Shown here piece by piece: positions 33,190-42,372 of a DNA stretch of 64,000 nt. The notes under the pieces are model-generated. The model was given only the letters and a program-made list of their open reading frames with translations, had not been told where the DNA came from and made no database searches. Source of the stretch: Burkholderia sp. Bp9142 (GTDB lineage: Bacteria; Pseudomonadota; Gammaproteobacteria; Burkholderiales; Burkholderiaceae); the NCBI RefSeq assembly GCF_003853415.1, contig NZ_QTPP01000034.1:22442-86441 (forward strand), in the 5' to 3' direction. Position numbers and translations under genes: made by a program. Position 1 is the stretch's first letter. Every line of letters begins with the position of its first letter.

Positions 33190-34395
33190 TCACGCCGCCG
33201 GCGTGCCCGGTCGCGGCATGAACCGGCACAGGCACAGCGGCACCACGACCAGCGCAGCGCCGGCGAGAAACGTGGTCGATGCGCCAAAACGCGTCCACAG
33301 CGCGCCGGCGATGCTGCTCGCGAGCAGCATGCAGATACCGCTCACCAGGTTGAATACGCCGAACGCAGTCCCGCGCAGCGTGGCCGGCGAGGTTTCCGAC
33401 ACCATCGCGGCGAGGATGCCCTGCGTAAAGCCCATGTGCAGCCCCCATACGGCCACCCCGGTGAACATCGAGATCGTCGATGTGCCGATGCCGAGCAGCA
33501 GGTCGGCCGCGATCAGCAGCACCATGCCGGCCGCGAGCAGCACGCGGCGATCGAGCCGGTCCGACAACGCGCCGACCGGCCACGCGGACAGCGAATAGGC
33601 GATGCTCATCGCGACCATCACGGCCGGGATCCACGCAGCATCGAGCCCGGTTTGCTGCGCACGCAAGATCAGGAACGCCTCGCTGAAGCGCGCGAGCGTA
33701 AACGTCGCGCCGGCCGCGACGACGAACCAGTAGCCACGGGGAAACTCGCGCAGCGCGCTCCAGCGCAGCGGCGAGTGAAAGCGCCGCTGCGGTTTCGCCT
33801 GATCGGGTTCGCGCACGCCGAAGACGATCAGCACGATCGCGGCGAAGGCCGGTACCACGGCGAACCACAGCACGGTCCGGATCTGGTCCCCGTACCAGAG
33901 CATCAGCACGATCGCGAGCATCGGGCCGAGAAACGCGCCCACCGTATCCATCGACTGACGCAGGCCGAAGCACGCGCCGCGGATTTCGGGCGGGGCGACG
34001 TCGGCTACCAGCGCGTCGCGCGGCGCGCCGCGAATGCCCTTGCCGACGCGATCGAGCAGGCGGGCCGTCACGACGACTGCCGGCGTGGACGCCAGCGGAA
34101 ACAACGGCTTGGTCAACGCCGCGAGTCCGTAGCCGACCAGCAGCAGACCCTTGCGGCGCCCGAGCCAGTCGCTGATCGCGCCGGAGAACACCTTGACGAT
34201 CATCGCGGTCGCTTCGGCCGCCCCTTCGAGGATGCCGAGCGCGACGACGCTCATCCCCATCGTCGACACCAGATAGATCGGCAGCAACGCATGGATCAGC
34301 TCGGACGACAGGTCCATGAACAGGCTCACGAGGCCCAATGCCCATACGGTCCGTGGAATCGCAGGCTTGCCGGCAATCGGTGAGGGTGCGCTCAT
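33190..34395 (-). CDS. MFS transporter (drug/metabolite efflux-like)
   Basis: 401 residues, about 12 helices. Segment SLFMDLSSELIHALLPIYL at the start and the long conserved DRVGKGIRGAPRDALVAD after helix 4 identify a small MFS group of putative efflux proteins found near metal or siderophore genes. It is divergent from the TonB receptor at 34740, so it could share the Fur-like operator and export a siderophore or move a metal chelate. That role is inferred from position only. The start has a weak ribosome site. Confidence 0.83.
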   Translation of the reverse strand: MSAPSPIAGKPAIPRTVWALGLVSLFMDLSSELIHALLPIYLVSTMGMSVVALGILEGAAEATAMIVKVFSGAISDWLGRRKGLLLVGYGLAALTKPLFPLASTPAVVVTARLLDRVGKGIRGAPRDALVADVAPPEIRGACFGLRQSMDTVGAFLGPMLAIVLMLWYGDQIRTVLWFAVVPAFAAIVLIVFGVREPDQAKPQRRFHSPLRWSALREFPRGYWFVVAAGATFTLARFSEAFLILRAQQTGLDAAWIPAVMVAMSIAYSLSAWPVGALSDRLDRRVLLAAGMVLLIAADLLLGIGTSTISMFTGVAVWGLHMGFTQGILAAMVSETSPATLRGTAFGVFNLVSGICMLLASSIAGALWTRFGASTTFLAGAALVVVPLCLCRFMPRPGTPAA

Positions 34396-34686
34396 GACGG
34401 GTCGACATCAAGGTTAGGTGCGGCGTGTGCCGGCGTTTCGTGTCGCAGCGCGTGCGCCGTTTCACGGGAATGCGTCGGCGGCCAGGGAACGCATCGCTTG
34501 CTGCGAATCGGTACAGGACTACGTGTCCCGGGAGATTATCGAGCACATTCTGGACGAGACCGAAACGCATCTCGACTGAATCGACACGCAGTTCGTGACG
34601 AAGGTGCCGTTGCACGGCACAAACATCAGACAAATCAAAAATCTAGCGGCGACACAACACTTGTTGACCTTCCGTTCCTTTCAAAT

Positions 34687-34705
34687 GATAATGCGTCGCA
34701 TTCTG
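34687..34705. promoter_or_regulatory. Fur-like operator
   Basis: GATAATGCGTCGCATTCT contains the perfect inverted repeat AATGCG-T-CGCATT and matches the left half of the Fur box (GATAATGAT...). It lies 35-53 bases before the TonB receptor ATG in an AT-rich promoter zone. Iron repression of the receptor is expected for the family; Fur binding here is inferred. Confidence 0.5.
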
Positions 34706-34739
34706 AAATTACGAATCATTACATACGACGGATTGGGAG

Positions 34740-36887
34740 ATGAGACGAGTATTGCACCCGGCACGACGAGCCGTACTGGCCGCCGTTGCGTGCCAGCCGA
34801 TCATGGTTGGCGCGGCCTTCGCGCAGGAAAACACGACTGCACCGACGAGCACGCCGACCAACGTGTTGCCGGCCGTGTCGGTGAGCGCGAGCGCGCTTCG
34901 CGATCCGGGAGAAGGTTACAACCCGTCGAACGCGGTCAGCGCCACCCGGATCGATGCGCCGCTGCGCGATATCCCGCAGACGGTGAACGTGATCACGGCC
35001 GAAGTGATGCGTGATCAGCACGCAAATTCCCTGCAAGACGTGTTGAAGAACGTCGCGGGTGTCGGGTTTTCCACCGGCGACGGTCAGCGCGACCAGGTCA
35101 CCATTCGCGGCTTCTCCGCGATTGCCGACCAGTTCGTCGACGGCATTCGCGACGATGCGCTGTATTTCCGCGATCTGTCGAACGTCGACCGGGTGGAAGT
35201 CGTCAAGGGCCCTGCCGCCGTTCTTTATGGCCGAGGTTCTTCAGGTGGGCTAATCAATCGTGTGACGAAAAAACCCGGAATCGACGTCACCAACCTGGGT
35301 GTCAGCTACGGCGCGTGGGCCGATCGTCGGGTCGAAGCCGACGTCGGACGCGTGCTCGCGAACGGCGCGGCCGCTTTCCGCATAACCGGGGCGCACGAAG
35401 AAGCCAAGAGCTATCGGTCGCAGCAGTTTCTGAATCGCACGGCGGTCGCGCCGTCGTTCGAATTCCGCATTGCGCCGAAGACGACGGTGTTGCTGCAGGC
35501 CGACTACCTCGAGGATCGCCGCGTGACGGACTTCGGCATCCCGGCCTACAAGGGACGGCCGGTCGACGTGCCGGCATCCGCGTATTACGGCGCGGCGAAC
35601 GCCGGCGAGGTCGACTACTCGCGCTCGCGTGTGTATTCGAGCACCGCGACGATCAAGCACGAGTTCAACGAACAGTGGTCAATCCGCAACGCCACTCGCT
35701 ACTATCACTATTCGCTCGACCGGAACAACACGCTCGTCGGCAGCGTCAACGAAGCGAACCGGACGTTCACGCTGAATCACGGGAACGTCTATCGCGAGGA
35801 ACACGGCTGGTTCAACCAGACCGATCTCACGCAAAAGGCCACGCTGTTCGGCATGAAGCACGAGTTGCTGTACGGGATGGAAATCGGCCAGCAGAACAAG
35901 GATCTCGTCAATTATTCGGCGCCCGTCACCGGCGCGAACGGCAAGCCGGTGAACTTCGACCTGTTCGCGCCGGCGCTGCCGACGCTGCCGCTGCACACGT
36001 CGACCACGCCGGCCGCCAACAACCTCGGCATCTTCAAGACGCTCGGGTTCTACACGCAGGACCTGATCAGCTTCAACGATCAGTGGAAGGCGCTGCTCGG
36101 CATCCGCTACGATCGCTTCGAGCAGGAGACGCTCGACCGCCGTCCCAAACAGCCGGGCCTGTCGCGTACCGACACGGCATGGAGCCCGCGCCTGGGCCTG
36201 GTCTGGCAGCCGACCCGGACGCAGTCGTACTACGTGTCGTGGAGCCGCTCGTTCCAGCCTTCGGGCGAGGCGTTCTCGCTCGCGGCCAATAATGCGGAGC
36301 TCGCTCCGGAAACCACGACCAATACCGAGATCGGCGCGAAATACGACTGGCTTGGCGGCAAGGCCAGCACGACGATATCGGTGTTCCGGCTGGATCGCAG
36401 CAACATCAAGGTCGCCAATGCGACCAATACGGCACTGATTCCGATCGGCGAGCAGCGGACCGACGGCGTGGAACTCAGCGGCGCAGCCGAGCTCAGCCAT
36501 GGCTGGCGCGTGCTGGCAGGCTACGCGTATCTGGATGCAACCGTCACCCACTCGACCGCTGCATTGCAGGGCAAGCGGGCCACGCTCACGCCGCGTCACT
36601 CCGGCAATCTGTGGCTGACCAAGAATCTCGGCAGCGGCTTCGGCGTCGGCGGCGGCCTGAACTTCGTCGGCGCACGCATGGCCGATCCGCAGAACACCGT
36701 GACCTTGCCGGGCTACGTGACGGCCGACATGATGGCCTGGTACGCGCACGGACCGATGTCGCTCCAGTTGAACCTCTACAACCTGTTCAACAAGGGCTAT
36801 ATCGTCTCGGCACACGGCTCGAGCCCCAACCTCAACATGCCGGGGGCACCGCGTAGCGTCATGGCGACGTTGCGATACGAGATGTAG
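34740..36887 (+). CDS. TonB-dependent siderophore receptor
   Basis: 715 residues. Signal peptide to about residue 28 (GAAFAQ), then a TonB-box-like stretch near VLPAVSVSAS. The plug domain has VNVITAEVMRDQHANSLQDVL and VEVVKGPAAVLYGRGSSGGLINRVTKKP, the signature of siderophore receptors; the 22-strand barrel runs to the end. It lacks the N-terminal signalling extension of FecA-type receptors. The C-terminus is RYEM rather than the usual aromatic residue, a small oddity for outer-membrane assembly. Likely a ferric-siderophore importer, possibly catecholate or hydroxamate; the ligand cannot be named. Iron control through the upstream palindrome is probable. Confidence 0.88.
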   Translation: MRRVLHPARRAVLAAVACQPIMVGAAFAQENTTAPTSTPTNVLPAVSVSASALRDPGEGYNPSNAVSATRIDAPLRDIPQTVNVITAEVMRDQHANSLQDVLKNVAGVGFSTGDGQRDQVTIRGFSAIADQFVDGIRDDALYFRDLSNVDRVEVVKGPAAVLYGRGSSGGLINRVTKKPGIDVTNLGVSYGAWADRRVEADVGRVLANGAAAFRITGAHEEAKSYRSQQFLNRTAVAPSFEFRIAPKTTVLLQADYLEDRRVTDFGIPAYKGRPVDVPASAYYGAANAGEVDYSRSRVYSSTATIKHEFNEQWSIRNATRYYHYSLDRNNTLVGSVNEANRTFTLNHGNVYREEHGWFNQTDLTQKATLFGMKHELLYGMEIGQQNKDLVNYSAPVTGANGKPVNFDLFAPALPTLPLHTSTTPAANNLGIFKTLGFYTQDLISFNDQWKALLGIRYDRFEQETLDRRPKQPGLSRTDTAWSPRLGLVWQPTRTQSYYVSWSRSFQPSGEAFSLAANNAELAPETTTNTEIGAKYDWLGGKASTTISVFRLDRSNIKVANATNTALIPIGEQRTDGVELSGAAELSHGWRVLAGYAYLDATVTHSTAALQGKRATLTPRHSGNLWLTKNLGSGFGVGGGLNFVGARMADPQNTVTLPGYVTADMMAWYAHGPMSLQLNLYNLFNKGYIVSAHGSSPNLNMPGAPRSVMATLRYEM

Positions 36888-37035
36888 AAGCGGAAGGTTG
36901 CCGACGATGCGTGCGGTCCGGCCGGCGACCGCACGCGGCCTGCCTCGTCGGCAATAGATAGACGCGCGCACGCGGGCGACGCCGCTGATCATCTCGTCGA
37001 CAGCCCCTCCCCCGTACCGGCAATCGCCAGTCAAA

Positions 37036-37054
37036 CTGTACCGGTACTGTACAG
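37036..37054. promoter_or_regulatory. Palindromic operator before the LysE-family gene
   Basis: CTGTACCGGTACTGTACAG holds nested palindromes: GTACCGGTAC (10 bp) and CTGTAC-N7-GTACAG. It is 57 bases before the ATG at 37111, at promoter position. It looks like a regulator site, perhaps of the GntR/MocR type often linked to such exporters; no such regulator gene is adjacent. Confidence 0.45.
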
Positions 37055-37110
37055 AAAACCGTCGCTACACTGACTCCCTCCCTGTCTCGAACACGAATGG
37101 AGAATCCGCG

Positions 37111-37728
37111 ATGGAATTCCTCACCTTGAGCGCATTGCCCGCCGGCATGCTGTTCGCGCTCGTCACGACGATCACGCCCGGCCCGAACAACACGATGCTG
37201 CTCGCGTCCGGCGTCAATTTCGGTTTCCGCCGCACGATGCCGCACTTGTTCGGCATCAGCATCGGCGTCGCGATCCTGATGCTCTGCGTCGGGTTCGGGC
37301 TCGGCGAGGTGTTCAAGCGCGTCCCGCTGCTGTATACGATCCTCGAAGCCGCGAGCGTCGCGTACCTGCTGTACCTCGCCTGGCGCATCGGCACGTCCGG
37401 CGAAGTGAACGCTCACGGCGCCAAGCCGCGGCCGATGACGTTCATCGAAGCCGCCGCGTTCCAGTGGGTCAATCCGAAGGCGTGGATGATGGTGCTGACC
37501 GCCGCGACGACGATCCGCCTGTCCGCCGACTACGGGATGAACGCCGCGTGGATGGCCGTCGTGTTCATCCTGATCGGCTTTCCGTGCATCAGCCTGTGGG
37601 CCGCATTCGGCCTCGGCCTGCGCCGCTTCCTGTCGAACCGCCGTGCGTTGCGCATCTTCAACGTGACGATGGCCGTGCTGCTGATCCTGTCGCTGTATCC
37701 GCTCATCGCGCACCTGCTGCCGCAGTGA
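37111..37728 (+). CDS. LysE/RhtB-family amino acid exporter
   Basis: 205 residues, six membrane helices. It starts with the family motif PGPNNTMLLASGVNFGFRRT near residues 24-43, and AFQWVNPKAWMM lies after helix 3. The ribosome site is GGAGAATCCGCG. Predicted efflux of an amino acid or derivative; specificity unknown. Monocistronic, or perhaps cotranscribed with the small gene 107 bases downstream. Confidence 0.87.
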   Translation: MEFLTLSALPAGMLFALVTTITPGPNNTMLLASGVNFGFRRTMPHLFGISIGVAILMLCVGFGLGEVFKRVPLLYTILEAASVAYLLYLAWRIGTSGEVNAHGAKPRPMTFIEAAAFQWVNPKAWMMVLTAATTIRLSADYGMNAAWMAVVFILIGFPCISLWAAFGLGLRRFLSNRRALRIFNVTMAVLLILSLYPLIAHLLPQ

Positions 37729-37835
37729 GCGCTCACAGCGCGCCCGTTGAGATTCACGCAGGGCAGGCGTACCCTTTTGGTACGGGCGCGCACAACCGCT
37801 TCGGCGGTTGCGCCGCTGCTTCCGGGAGATTGCCG

Positions 37836-38084
37836 ATGAAGCCACTGCTGAGAACGGGCGAGCACATCGAGGGCATGCACTGGATCGCCGAGTATCACCC
37901 GCTGACGCACGAGATCCGCGTGCTGCGTGAAGACATCGAGATCGGCACCTACTGCGCGCCGCCGACAATGTTCGGCGAAGAGGAAGACATGGGCGCCGCG
38001 AACCTCGCCGATCATCGCAGCCGGGAGGCCGCGCTGCGCGCGTATCTGCGCAACTTCGTCAAGGAACACGACGCGGCGGAGTAG
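37836..38084 (+). CDS. Small conserved-looking hypothetical protein (82 residues)
   Basis: ATG 37836 is preceded by CGGGAGATTGCCG. The protein is acidic and soluble, with no signal peptide or membrane helix. It starts MKPLLRTGEHIEGMHWIAEY and ends in a charged helix (SREAALRAYLRNFVKEH). I do not recognise the family. Codon use matches its neighbours, supporting it as a real gene. Confidence 0.65.
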   Translation: MKPLLRTGEHIEGMHWIAEYHPLTHEIRVLREDIEIGTYCAPPTMFGEEEDMGAANLADHRSREAALRAYLRNFVKEHDAAE

Positions 38085-38107
38085 CGGCGCGACGGCCATG
38101 ACGTCAA

Positions 38108-38127
38108 CGGGCCGCGAATGCGGCCCG
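38108..38127. terminator. Hairpin between convergent genes
   Basis: CGGGCCGC-GAAT-GCGGCCCG, a perfect 8-bp stem with a 4-base loop between the convergent small gene (stop 38084) and pcaK (stop 38208). No strong T-run on either side; a bidirectional, partly Rho-assisted terminator is plausible. Confidence 0.5.
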
Positions 38128-38207
38128 GTCTGATGTTGCGTGTCGGCCGGCTTACGACCCTCCGCCGCAGCCATAAGGCCGGCGCACCGCCCCGGCCTCG
38201 CGCCTGC

Positions 38208-39566
38208 TCAATGCCCGAGCGACTCGATCTTGCCGGGCGGCTGCGCGACGCCGTGCGGCCGCGCCGCCTGCTTGATCAGCAACGCGAGACACGCGAGCAG
38301 GCCCGCGACCGCGATCGTCGCGAACACGCCCGCGAACGAGAAGTGCCGGCGCGTCAGTTCGGCGACGAGGAACGACCCGGCAATCCCGCCGAAGCGGCCG
38401 ACACCCAGCATCCACGCCACGCCCGTGCCACGCCCTTCGGTTGGATAGAACGCGGCGGCGAGCGCCGGCATCGACGATTGCGCGGTGTTCATCAGCACGC
38501 CGGCGATGAATACGACCAGCACGAGCAACCCCACATTCCCCGCCGCCTGCCCGATCGCATACACGCTGATCGCGGTCAGCGCATAGCACACCGCGATCAC
38601 GCGGTTCGCGTTGAAGCGGTCCATCAATACGCCGCACAGCACCGCGCCGACGCCGCCGAGCGGGAACAGCGCGGAGATCAGCGTCGCGCTCTTCGGTGTC
38701 AGGCCGGCGTCCTTCAGCAGGATCGGCATCCAGTTGATCGACGCGTAGAAGATCACGAGGCCCATGAAGTACGCGAGCCACAGCATCACCGAGCCGACGA
38801 GGTACGAGCGTGACAGCACGACACCGATCCCCTTGCTGCCGGTGTGCGGCGCGGCTTCGGTCATCGCGAACGAACCGGCGTTCAGCGCGTCGCGCGAGAT
38901 CCGGGCGAGCGTCGCGCGGATCCGGTCGACACTCTGGCCCTGCGCGACCATGAAGCGCACCGATTCGGGCATCTTCAGCAGCAGCAGCACGCCGAGCAGC
39001 AGCGGCGTCACGCCGCCGAGCATCAGCACGCTGCGCCAGCCGAAATGCGGAATCATCCACGCGGCGAGAAAGCCGCCGAACGCGGCGCCGAGCGGGAAGC
39101 CGCAGAACATCAGGTTGATCACGGTCGCGCGGCGCTTGTCCGGGCAGAACTCGCCCATCATCGTGACCGCGTTCGGCATCGCGGCGCCGAGACCGACGCC
39201 GGTGATGAAACGCAGGATCGTCAGGTGCCCGATGGTGTTCGAGAATGCGGAAACAAGACACGCGACACCGAACAGGAACACCGAGCCGAGCAGCAGCGAA
39301 CGGCGCCCGAGACGATCGGACAGCGGGCCCGACACGAGCGCGCCGCAGGCAAGGCCGAACAGCGCGGCGCTCAGCACGGGCGCGAGATCGGGTTTGGTGA
39401 GGTTCCATTCGCCCAGCAGCGACGGCGCGATGAAGCCGATCGCGGCCGTATCGAAGCCGTCGAGCAGCACGATCACGAAACACATCAGGAACACGAGCCA
39501 CTGGAAGCCGCCGAACGGCTGCTCATTAATGAAGGTCTGGACATCGACCACGGTTGCGCGATTCAT
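38208..39566 (-). CDS. pcaK: 4-hydroxybenzoate/protocatechuate MFS transporter PcaK
   Basis: 452 residues from ATG 39566, with AGGAGACTCGCG upstream. AAHS (aromatic acid:H+ symporter) family: DGFDTAAIGFIAPSL in helix 1 and GPLSDRLGRRSLLLGS in the first cytoplasmic loop are its hallmarks. It is the last gene after pcaI-J-B-D-C on the same strand, which identifies it as the 4-hydroxybenzoate or protocatechuate importer. A 163-base gap from pcaC may hold a separate promoter. Confidence 0.9.
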   Translation of the reverse strand: MNRATVVDVQTFINEQPFGGFQWLVFLMCFVIVLLDGFDTAAIGFIAPSLLGEWNLTKPDLAPVLSAALFGLACGALVSGPLSDRLGRRSLLLGSVFLFGVACLVSAFSNTIGHLTILRFITGVGLGAAMPNAVTMMGEFCPDKRRATVINLMFCGFPLGAAFGGFLAAWMIPHFGWRSVLMLGGVTPLLLGVLLLLKMPESVRFMVAQGQSVDRIRATLARISRDALNAGSFAMTEAAPHTGSKGIGVVLSRSYLVGSVMLWLAYFMGLVIFYASINWMPILLKDAGLTPKSATLISALFPLGGVGAVLCGVLMDRFNANRVIAVCYALTAISVYAIGQAAGNVGLLVLVVFIAGVLMNTAQSSMPALAAAFYPTEGRGTGVAWMLGVGRFGGIAGSFLVAELTRRHFSFAGVFATIAVAGLLACLALLIKQAARPHGVAQPPGKIESLGH

Positions 39567-39729
39567 CGCGAGTCTCCTATGTAAGCAACGCGGCCTCATG
39601 GCCGCGCCTTTCCTTGTTCGCGCGCCGATTCGCCGCCGGCGCGTCATGCATCGTCGACACCTGCCGGCTGCGGCAGGCGTCGCGATCGGGTCACGTCCGG
39701 CGCGAGCCGGCCGTGTTATTCAGCCGCAC

Positions 39730-40116
39730 CTAGGCGGCCCCATCCTGTTCCTTGAAGATCTTGTCCGCGAGATGGAACGCGGAGTTCGCGGCCGGCACGC
39801 CGCAGTAGATCGCGGTCTGCAGCAGCACTTCCTTGATCTCGTCGCGCGTCACGCCGTTGTTGCGCGCGGCGCGCAGGTGCAGCGCGAGTTCCTCGCCGCG
39901 GTTCAGCGCGACCATCATCGCGATGGTCAGCAGGCTGCGCGTGTGGCGCGGCAGGCCGTCGCGGGTCCAGATCTCGCCCCACGCATAGCGCGTGATCAGG
40001 TTCTGGAATTCGTCGGTCACCTCGGTGCGGTTCTCGATCGAACGGTCGACGTGCGCGTCGCCGAGCACCGCGCGACGCACCTTCATCCCTGCTTCATAAC
40101 GTTGCTGGTCGTCCAT
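39730..40116 (-). CDS. pcaC: 4-carboxymuconolactone decarboxylase PcaC
   Basis: 128 residues, exactly the usual size for the stand-alone enzyme. It contains ITRYAWGEIWTRDGLPRHTRSL and the CMD-domain helix LALHLRAARNNGVTRDEIKEVL with the catalytic His region. It decarboxylates gamma-carboxymuconolactone to 3-oxoadipate enol-lactone, between PcaB and PcaD. It starts 10 bases after the pcaD stop. Not fused to pcaD, unlike the pcaL fusion in some bacteria. Confidence 0.93.
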   Translation of the reverse strand: MDDQQRYEAGMKVRRAVLGDAHVDRSIENRTEVTDEFQNLITRYAWGEIWTRDGLPRHTRSLLTIAMMVALNRGEELALHLRAARNNGVTRDEIKEVLLQTAIYCGVPAANSAFHLADKIFKEQDGAA

Positions 40117-40126
40117 CGTCGGTGCC

Positions 40127-40912
40127 TCACGCGGTCAGGAAGTCGAGCAGCGCGCGGTTGAAGCCGTCGGTGCACTCGATGTTCGAAATGTGCGCGGCGT
40201 CGAATTCGACGTGACGCGCGCCGGGAATCGCGGCAGCCAGCGCACGGCCCTGGTCGGGCGGCGTCGACATGTCCTTCGCGCCGGTCACGACGAGTACCGG
40301 CAGCGCGATGCCCTTCACTTCCTCGCGCAGGTCGGCCGCGTTCAGCGCGTCGCAGTTCGCCGCGTAACCGTCCTTGTCGGTATGCACGAAGGTGTCGCGG
40401 ATCGCGTCGAGCAGGCGCGGCTCGCGATCGACGAACGCATCGGTGAACCAGCGCGGCAGCACGGCGTCGGCGAGCGCGGCCATCCCTTCGGCACGCGCCT
40501 TCTGCGCGCGCGGCGTCCACACCTCCGGCGAACCGATCTTCGCGGCGGTGTTCGCCAGCACGGCGCGCACGATGCGCGACGGGAAGCGTGCGGCGAGCGC
40601 GGCGCCCGTCAGGCCGCCCATCGAGATCCCGCAGAAGTGCGCGCGCTCGATGCCGACGTGGTCGAGCAGGCCGATCACGTCGCCCGCGAGCTGGTCGACC
40701 GTGTACGAGCCGGCCGGCGCTTCGGAATGGCCATGGCCGCGCGTGTCGTAGCGCAGGATGTTGAAGTGCTGCGTGAGCGGGCGAATCTGCGGCGCCCACA
40801 TCTGCAGGTCTGCGCCGAGCGAGTTCGAGAAGACGAGCCACGGCGCGTCGTCGCGCGCGGCACGGTCGATCCGGTAATGCAGTTTCACGCCGTTGACAGT
40901 GGCGAAAGGCAT
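40127..40912 (-). CDS. pcaD: 3-oxoadipate enol-lactonase PcaD
   Basis: 261 residues from ATG 40912, preceded by CCAGGAGAACAAG. Alpha/beta-hydrolase: nucleophile Ser97 in GISMGG, the oxyanion segment FSNSLGADLQMW, and the C-terminal catalytic His in FDAAHISN. It hydrolyses 3-oxoadipate enol-lactone to 3-oxoadipate in the cytoplasm. Located between pcaB and pcaC. Confidence 0.94.
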   Translation of the reverse strand: MPFATVNGVKLHYRIDRAARDDAPWLVFSNSLGADLQMWAPQIRPLTQHFNILRYDTRGHGHSEAPAGSYTVDQLAGDVIGLLDHVGIERAHFCGISMGGLTGAALAARFPSRIVRAVLANTAAKIGSPEVWTPRAQKARAEGMAALADAVLPRWFTDAFVDREPRLLDAIRDTFVHTDKDGYAANCDALNAADLREEVKGIALPVLVVTGAKDMSTPPDQGRALAAAIPGARHVEFDAAHISNIECTDGFNRALLDFLTA

Positions 40913-40925
40913 CTTGTTCTCCTGG

Positions 40926-42284
40926 TTATTGCGTGCTCGCGTGCAGCGCGAGCACGGCGTCGACATAGGCCTGCGCCTCGCCGACGTAATGTGCGGGATC
41001 GAGCAGCCGCGCGAGCGCGTCGCGCGACAGATTGGCCGATACGGTCGGATCGGCGGCGAGCACGTCGAACAGCGTCGCGCCGGTGCGCACGGCTTCCTTC
41101 GACGCATGCTCGACGACGTGGTGCGCGTCGAGCCGGCCGATCCGGTCGCCGAGCGCGAGCATCACGGCTTCGCCGAGGATCAGCCCGTGCGTCAGCTCGA
41201 GGTTCGCGGCGAGGCGTTCGGTGTTCACGTCGAGGCCCGCGACGATCTGCGCGATCTGCGCGAGCGCGCCGCCGGTCAGGCGCGCGAGGTCGGGCAGCGC
41301 GTCCCATTCGGCCTGCCAGCCGCCGAGCGCGCGCTCGTGCTCCTGGACCATCCCCGCGAACACGGTCGCGACGAGGTTCGGCGCGCGCACCGCGGCGGTC
41401 AGCACGGCCGCGCAGCCGACCGGGTTGCGCTTGTGCGGCATCGTCGACGAGCCGCCCTTGCCGGCGGCCGCCGGTTCGCCAAGCTCGCCGACCTCGGTCT
41501 GCATCTGCAGCGACACGTCGCGCGCGATCTTGCCGAGCGTGCCGGCCAGCATCCCGAAGCACGACGCGGCTTCCGCGATGCGGTCGCGCTGCGTATGCCA
41601 CGGCACGGCCGGCGCCGCGAGCTTCAGGTCGGCCGCGAGCGCGGCGCTCACGCCGGCTGCATGCTCGCGCAGGCTCGCCAGCGTGCCGGCGGCGCCGCCG
41701 AACTGCAGCACCAGCGCACGCTCGCGCAATTCGGCGAAGCGCGCGCGATGGCGCAGCAGCGCATCGAGCCACTGCGCGAATTTGAGGCCGAGCGTGATCG
41801 GCAGCGCCTGCTGCAGCCACGTGCGGCCGATCATCGGCGTCGCGCGATGCGTGCGCGCCAGCGTCGCGAGCGACGTGCACGCTTCGTCGAGCAGCGGCTC
41901 GAGCACGTCGAGCGTGTCGCGCAGCTGCAGCACGGTCGCGGTATCGATGATGTCCTGGCTCGTCGCGCCCCAGTGCACGAACTTCGCGGCCTCGGGGTCG
42001 TCGGCCTTCACTTGCGCGGTGAGCTGCTTGACGAGCGGAATCGCGAGATTGCCGCCGAGCGCCGCGCCGTGCGCGAGCGCGTCGGCGTCGAGCCGGCCGG
42101 CGTCGCACGCGCGTTCGATCGGCGCGACCGCCGCGGCGGGAATCACCTGCCGCGCGGCGAGCGCGCGCGCAAGCGCGGCCTCGACGTCGAGCATCCGCTG
42201 GATCGTCGCGCGGGGCGACCAGATCCGGTTGAGCGGCTCGGTGCCGCAGATGAAGGAGGTCAGGCGGGCGCTGTCTTCGAGCAT
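40926..42284 (-). CDS. pcaB: 3-carboxy-cis,cis-muconate cycloisomerase PcaB
   Basis: 452 residues, fumarase/aspartase superfamily. It has the superfamily signature GSSTMPHKRNP near residues 283-293 and HWGATSQDIIDTA near 104-116. It lactonises 3-carboxymuconate from protocatechuate 3,4-dioxygenase; the dioxygenase genes pcaGH are not in this window. The start ATG 42284 follows an 88-base gap after pcaJ that contains a long hairpin. Confidence 0.94.
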   Translation of the reverse strand: MLEDSARLTSFICGTEPLNRIWSPRATIQRMLDVEAALARALAARQVIPAAAVAPIERACDAGRLDADALAHGAALGGNLAIPLVKQLTAQVKADDPEAAKFVHWGATSQDIIDTATVLQLRDTLDVLEPLLDEACTSLATLARTHRATPMIGRTWLQQALPITLGLKFAQWLDALLRHRARFAELRERALVLQFGGAAGTLASLREHAAGVSAALAADLKLAAPAVPWHTQRDRIAEAASCFGMLAGTLGKIARDVSLQMQTEVGELGEPAAAGKGGSSTMPHKRNPVGCAAVLTAAVRAPNLVATVFAGMVQEHERALGGWQAEWDALPDLARLTGGALAQIAQIVAGLDVNTERLAANLELTHGLILGEAVMLALGDRIGRLDAHHVVEHASKEAVRTGATLFDVLAADPTVSANLSRDALARLLDPAHYVGEAQAYVDAVLALHASTQ

Positions 42285-42325
42285 GGCATCAGATTGGGGA
42301 AGCGGCGTGCGCCTATTGTCTACCC

Positions 42326-42367
42326 AAGCGTGCCGGCGTGCGCGCGATCGCGCGCGCCGGCACGCTT
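42326..42367 (-). other. Long hairpin between pcaJ and pcaB
   Basis: 13-bp perfect arms AAGCGTGCCGGCG / CGCCGGCACGCTT enclose 16 bases that are themselves nearly self-complementary. It lies 6 bases past the pcaJ stop and 42 before the pcaB start. No T-run follows. It may reduce read-through or protect the pcaIJ message, giving different levels of pcaIJ and pcaBDCK. Structure seen; role inferred. Confidence 0.65.
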
Positions 42368-42372
42368 GCCGT

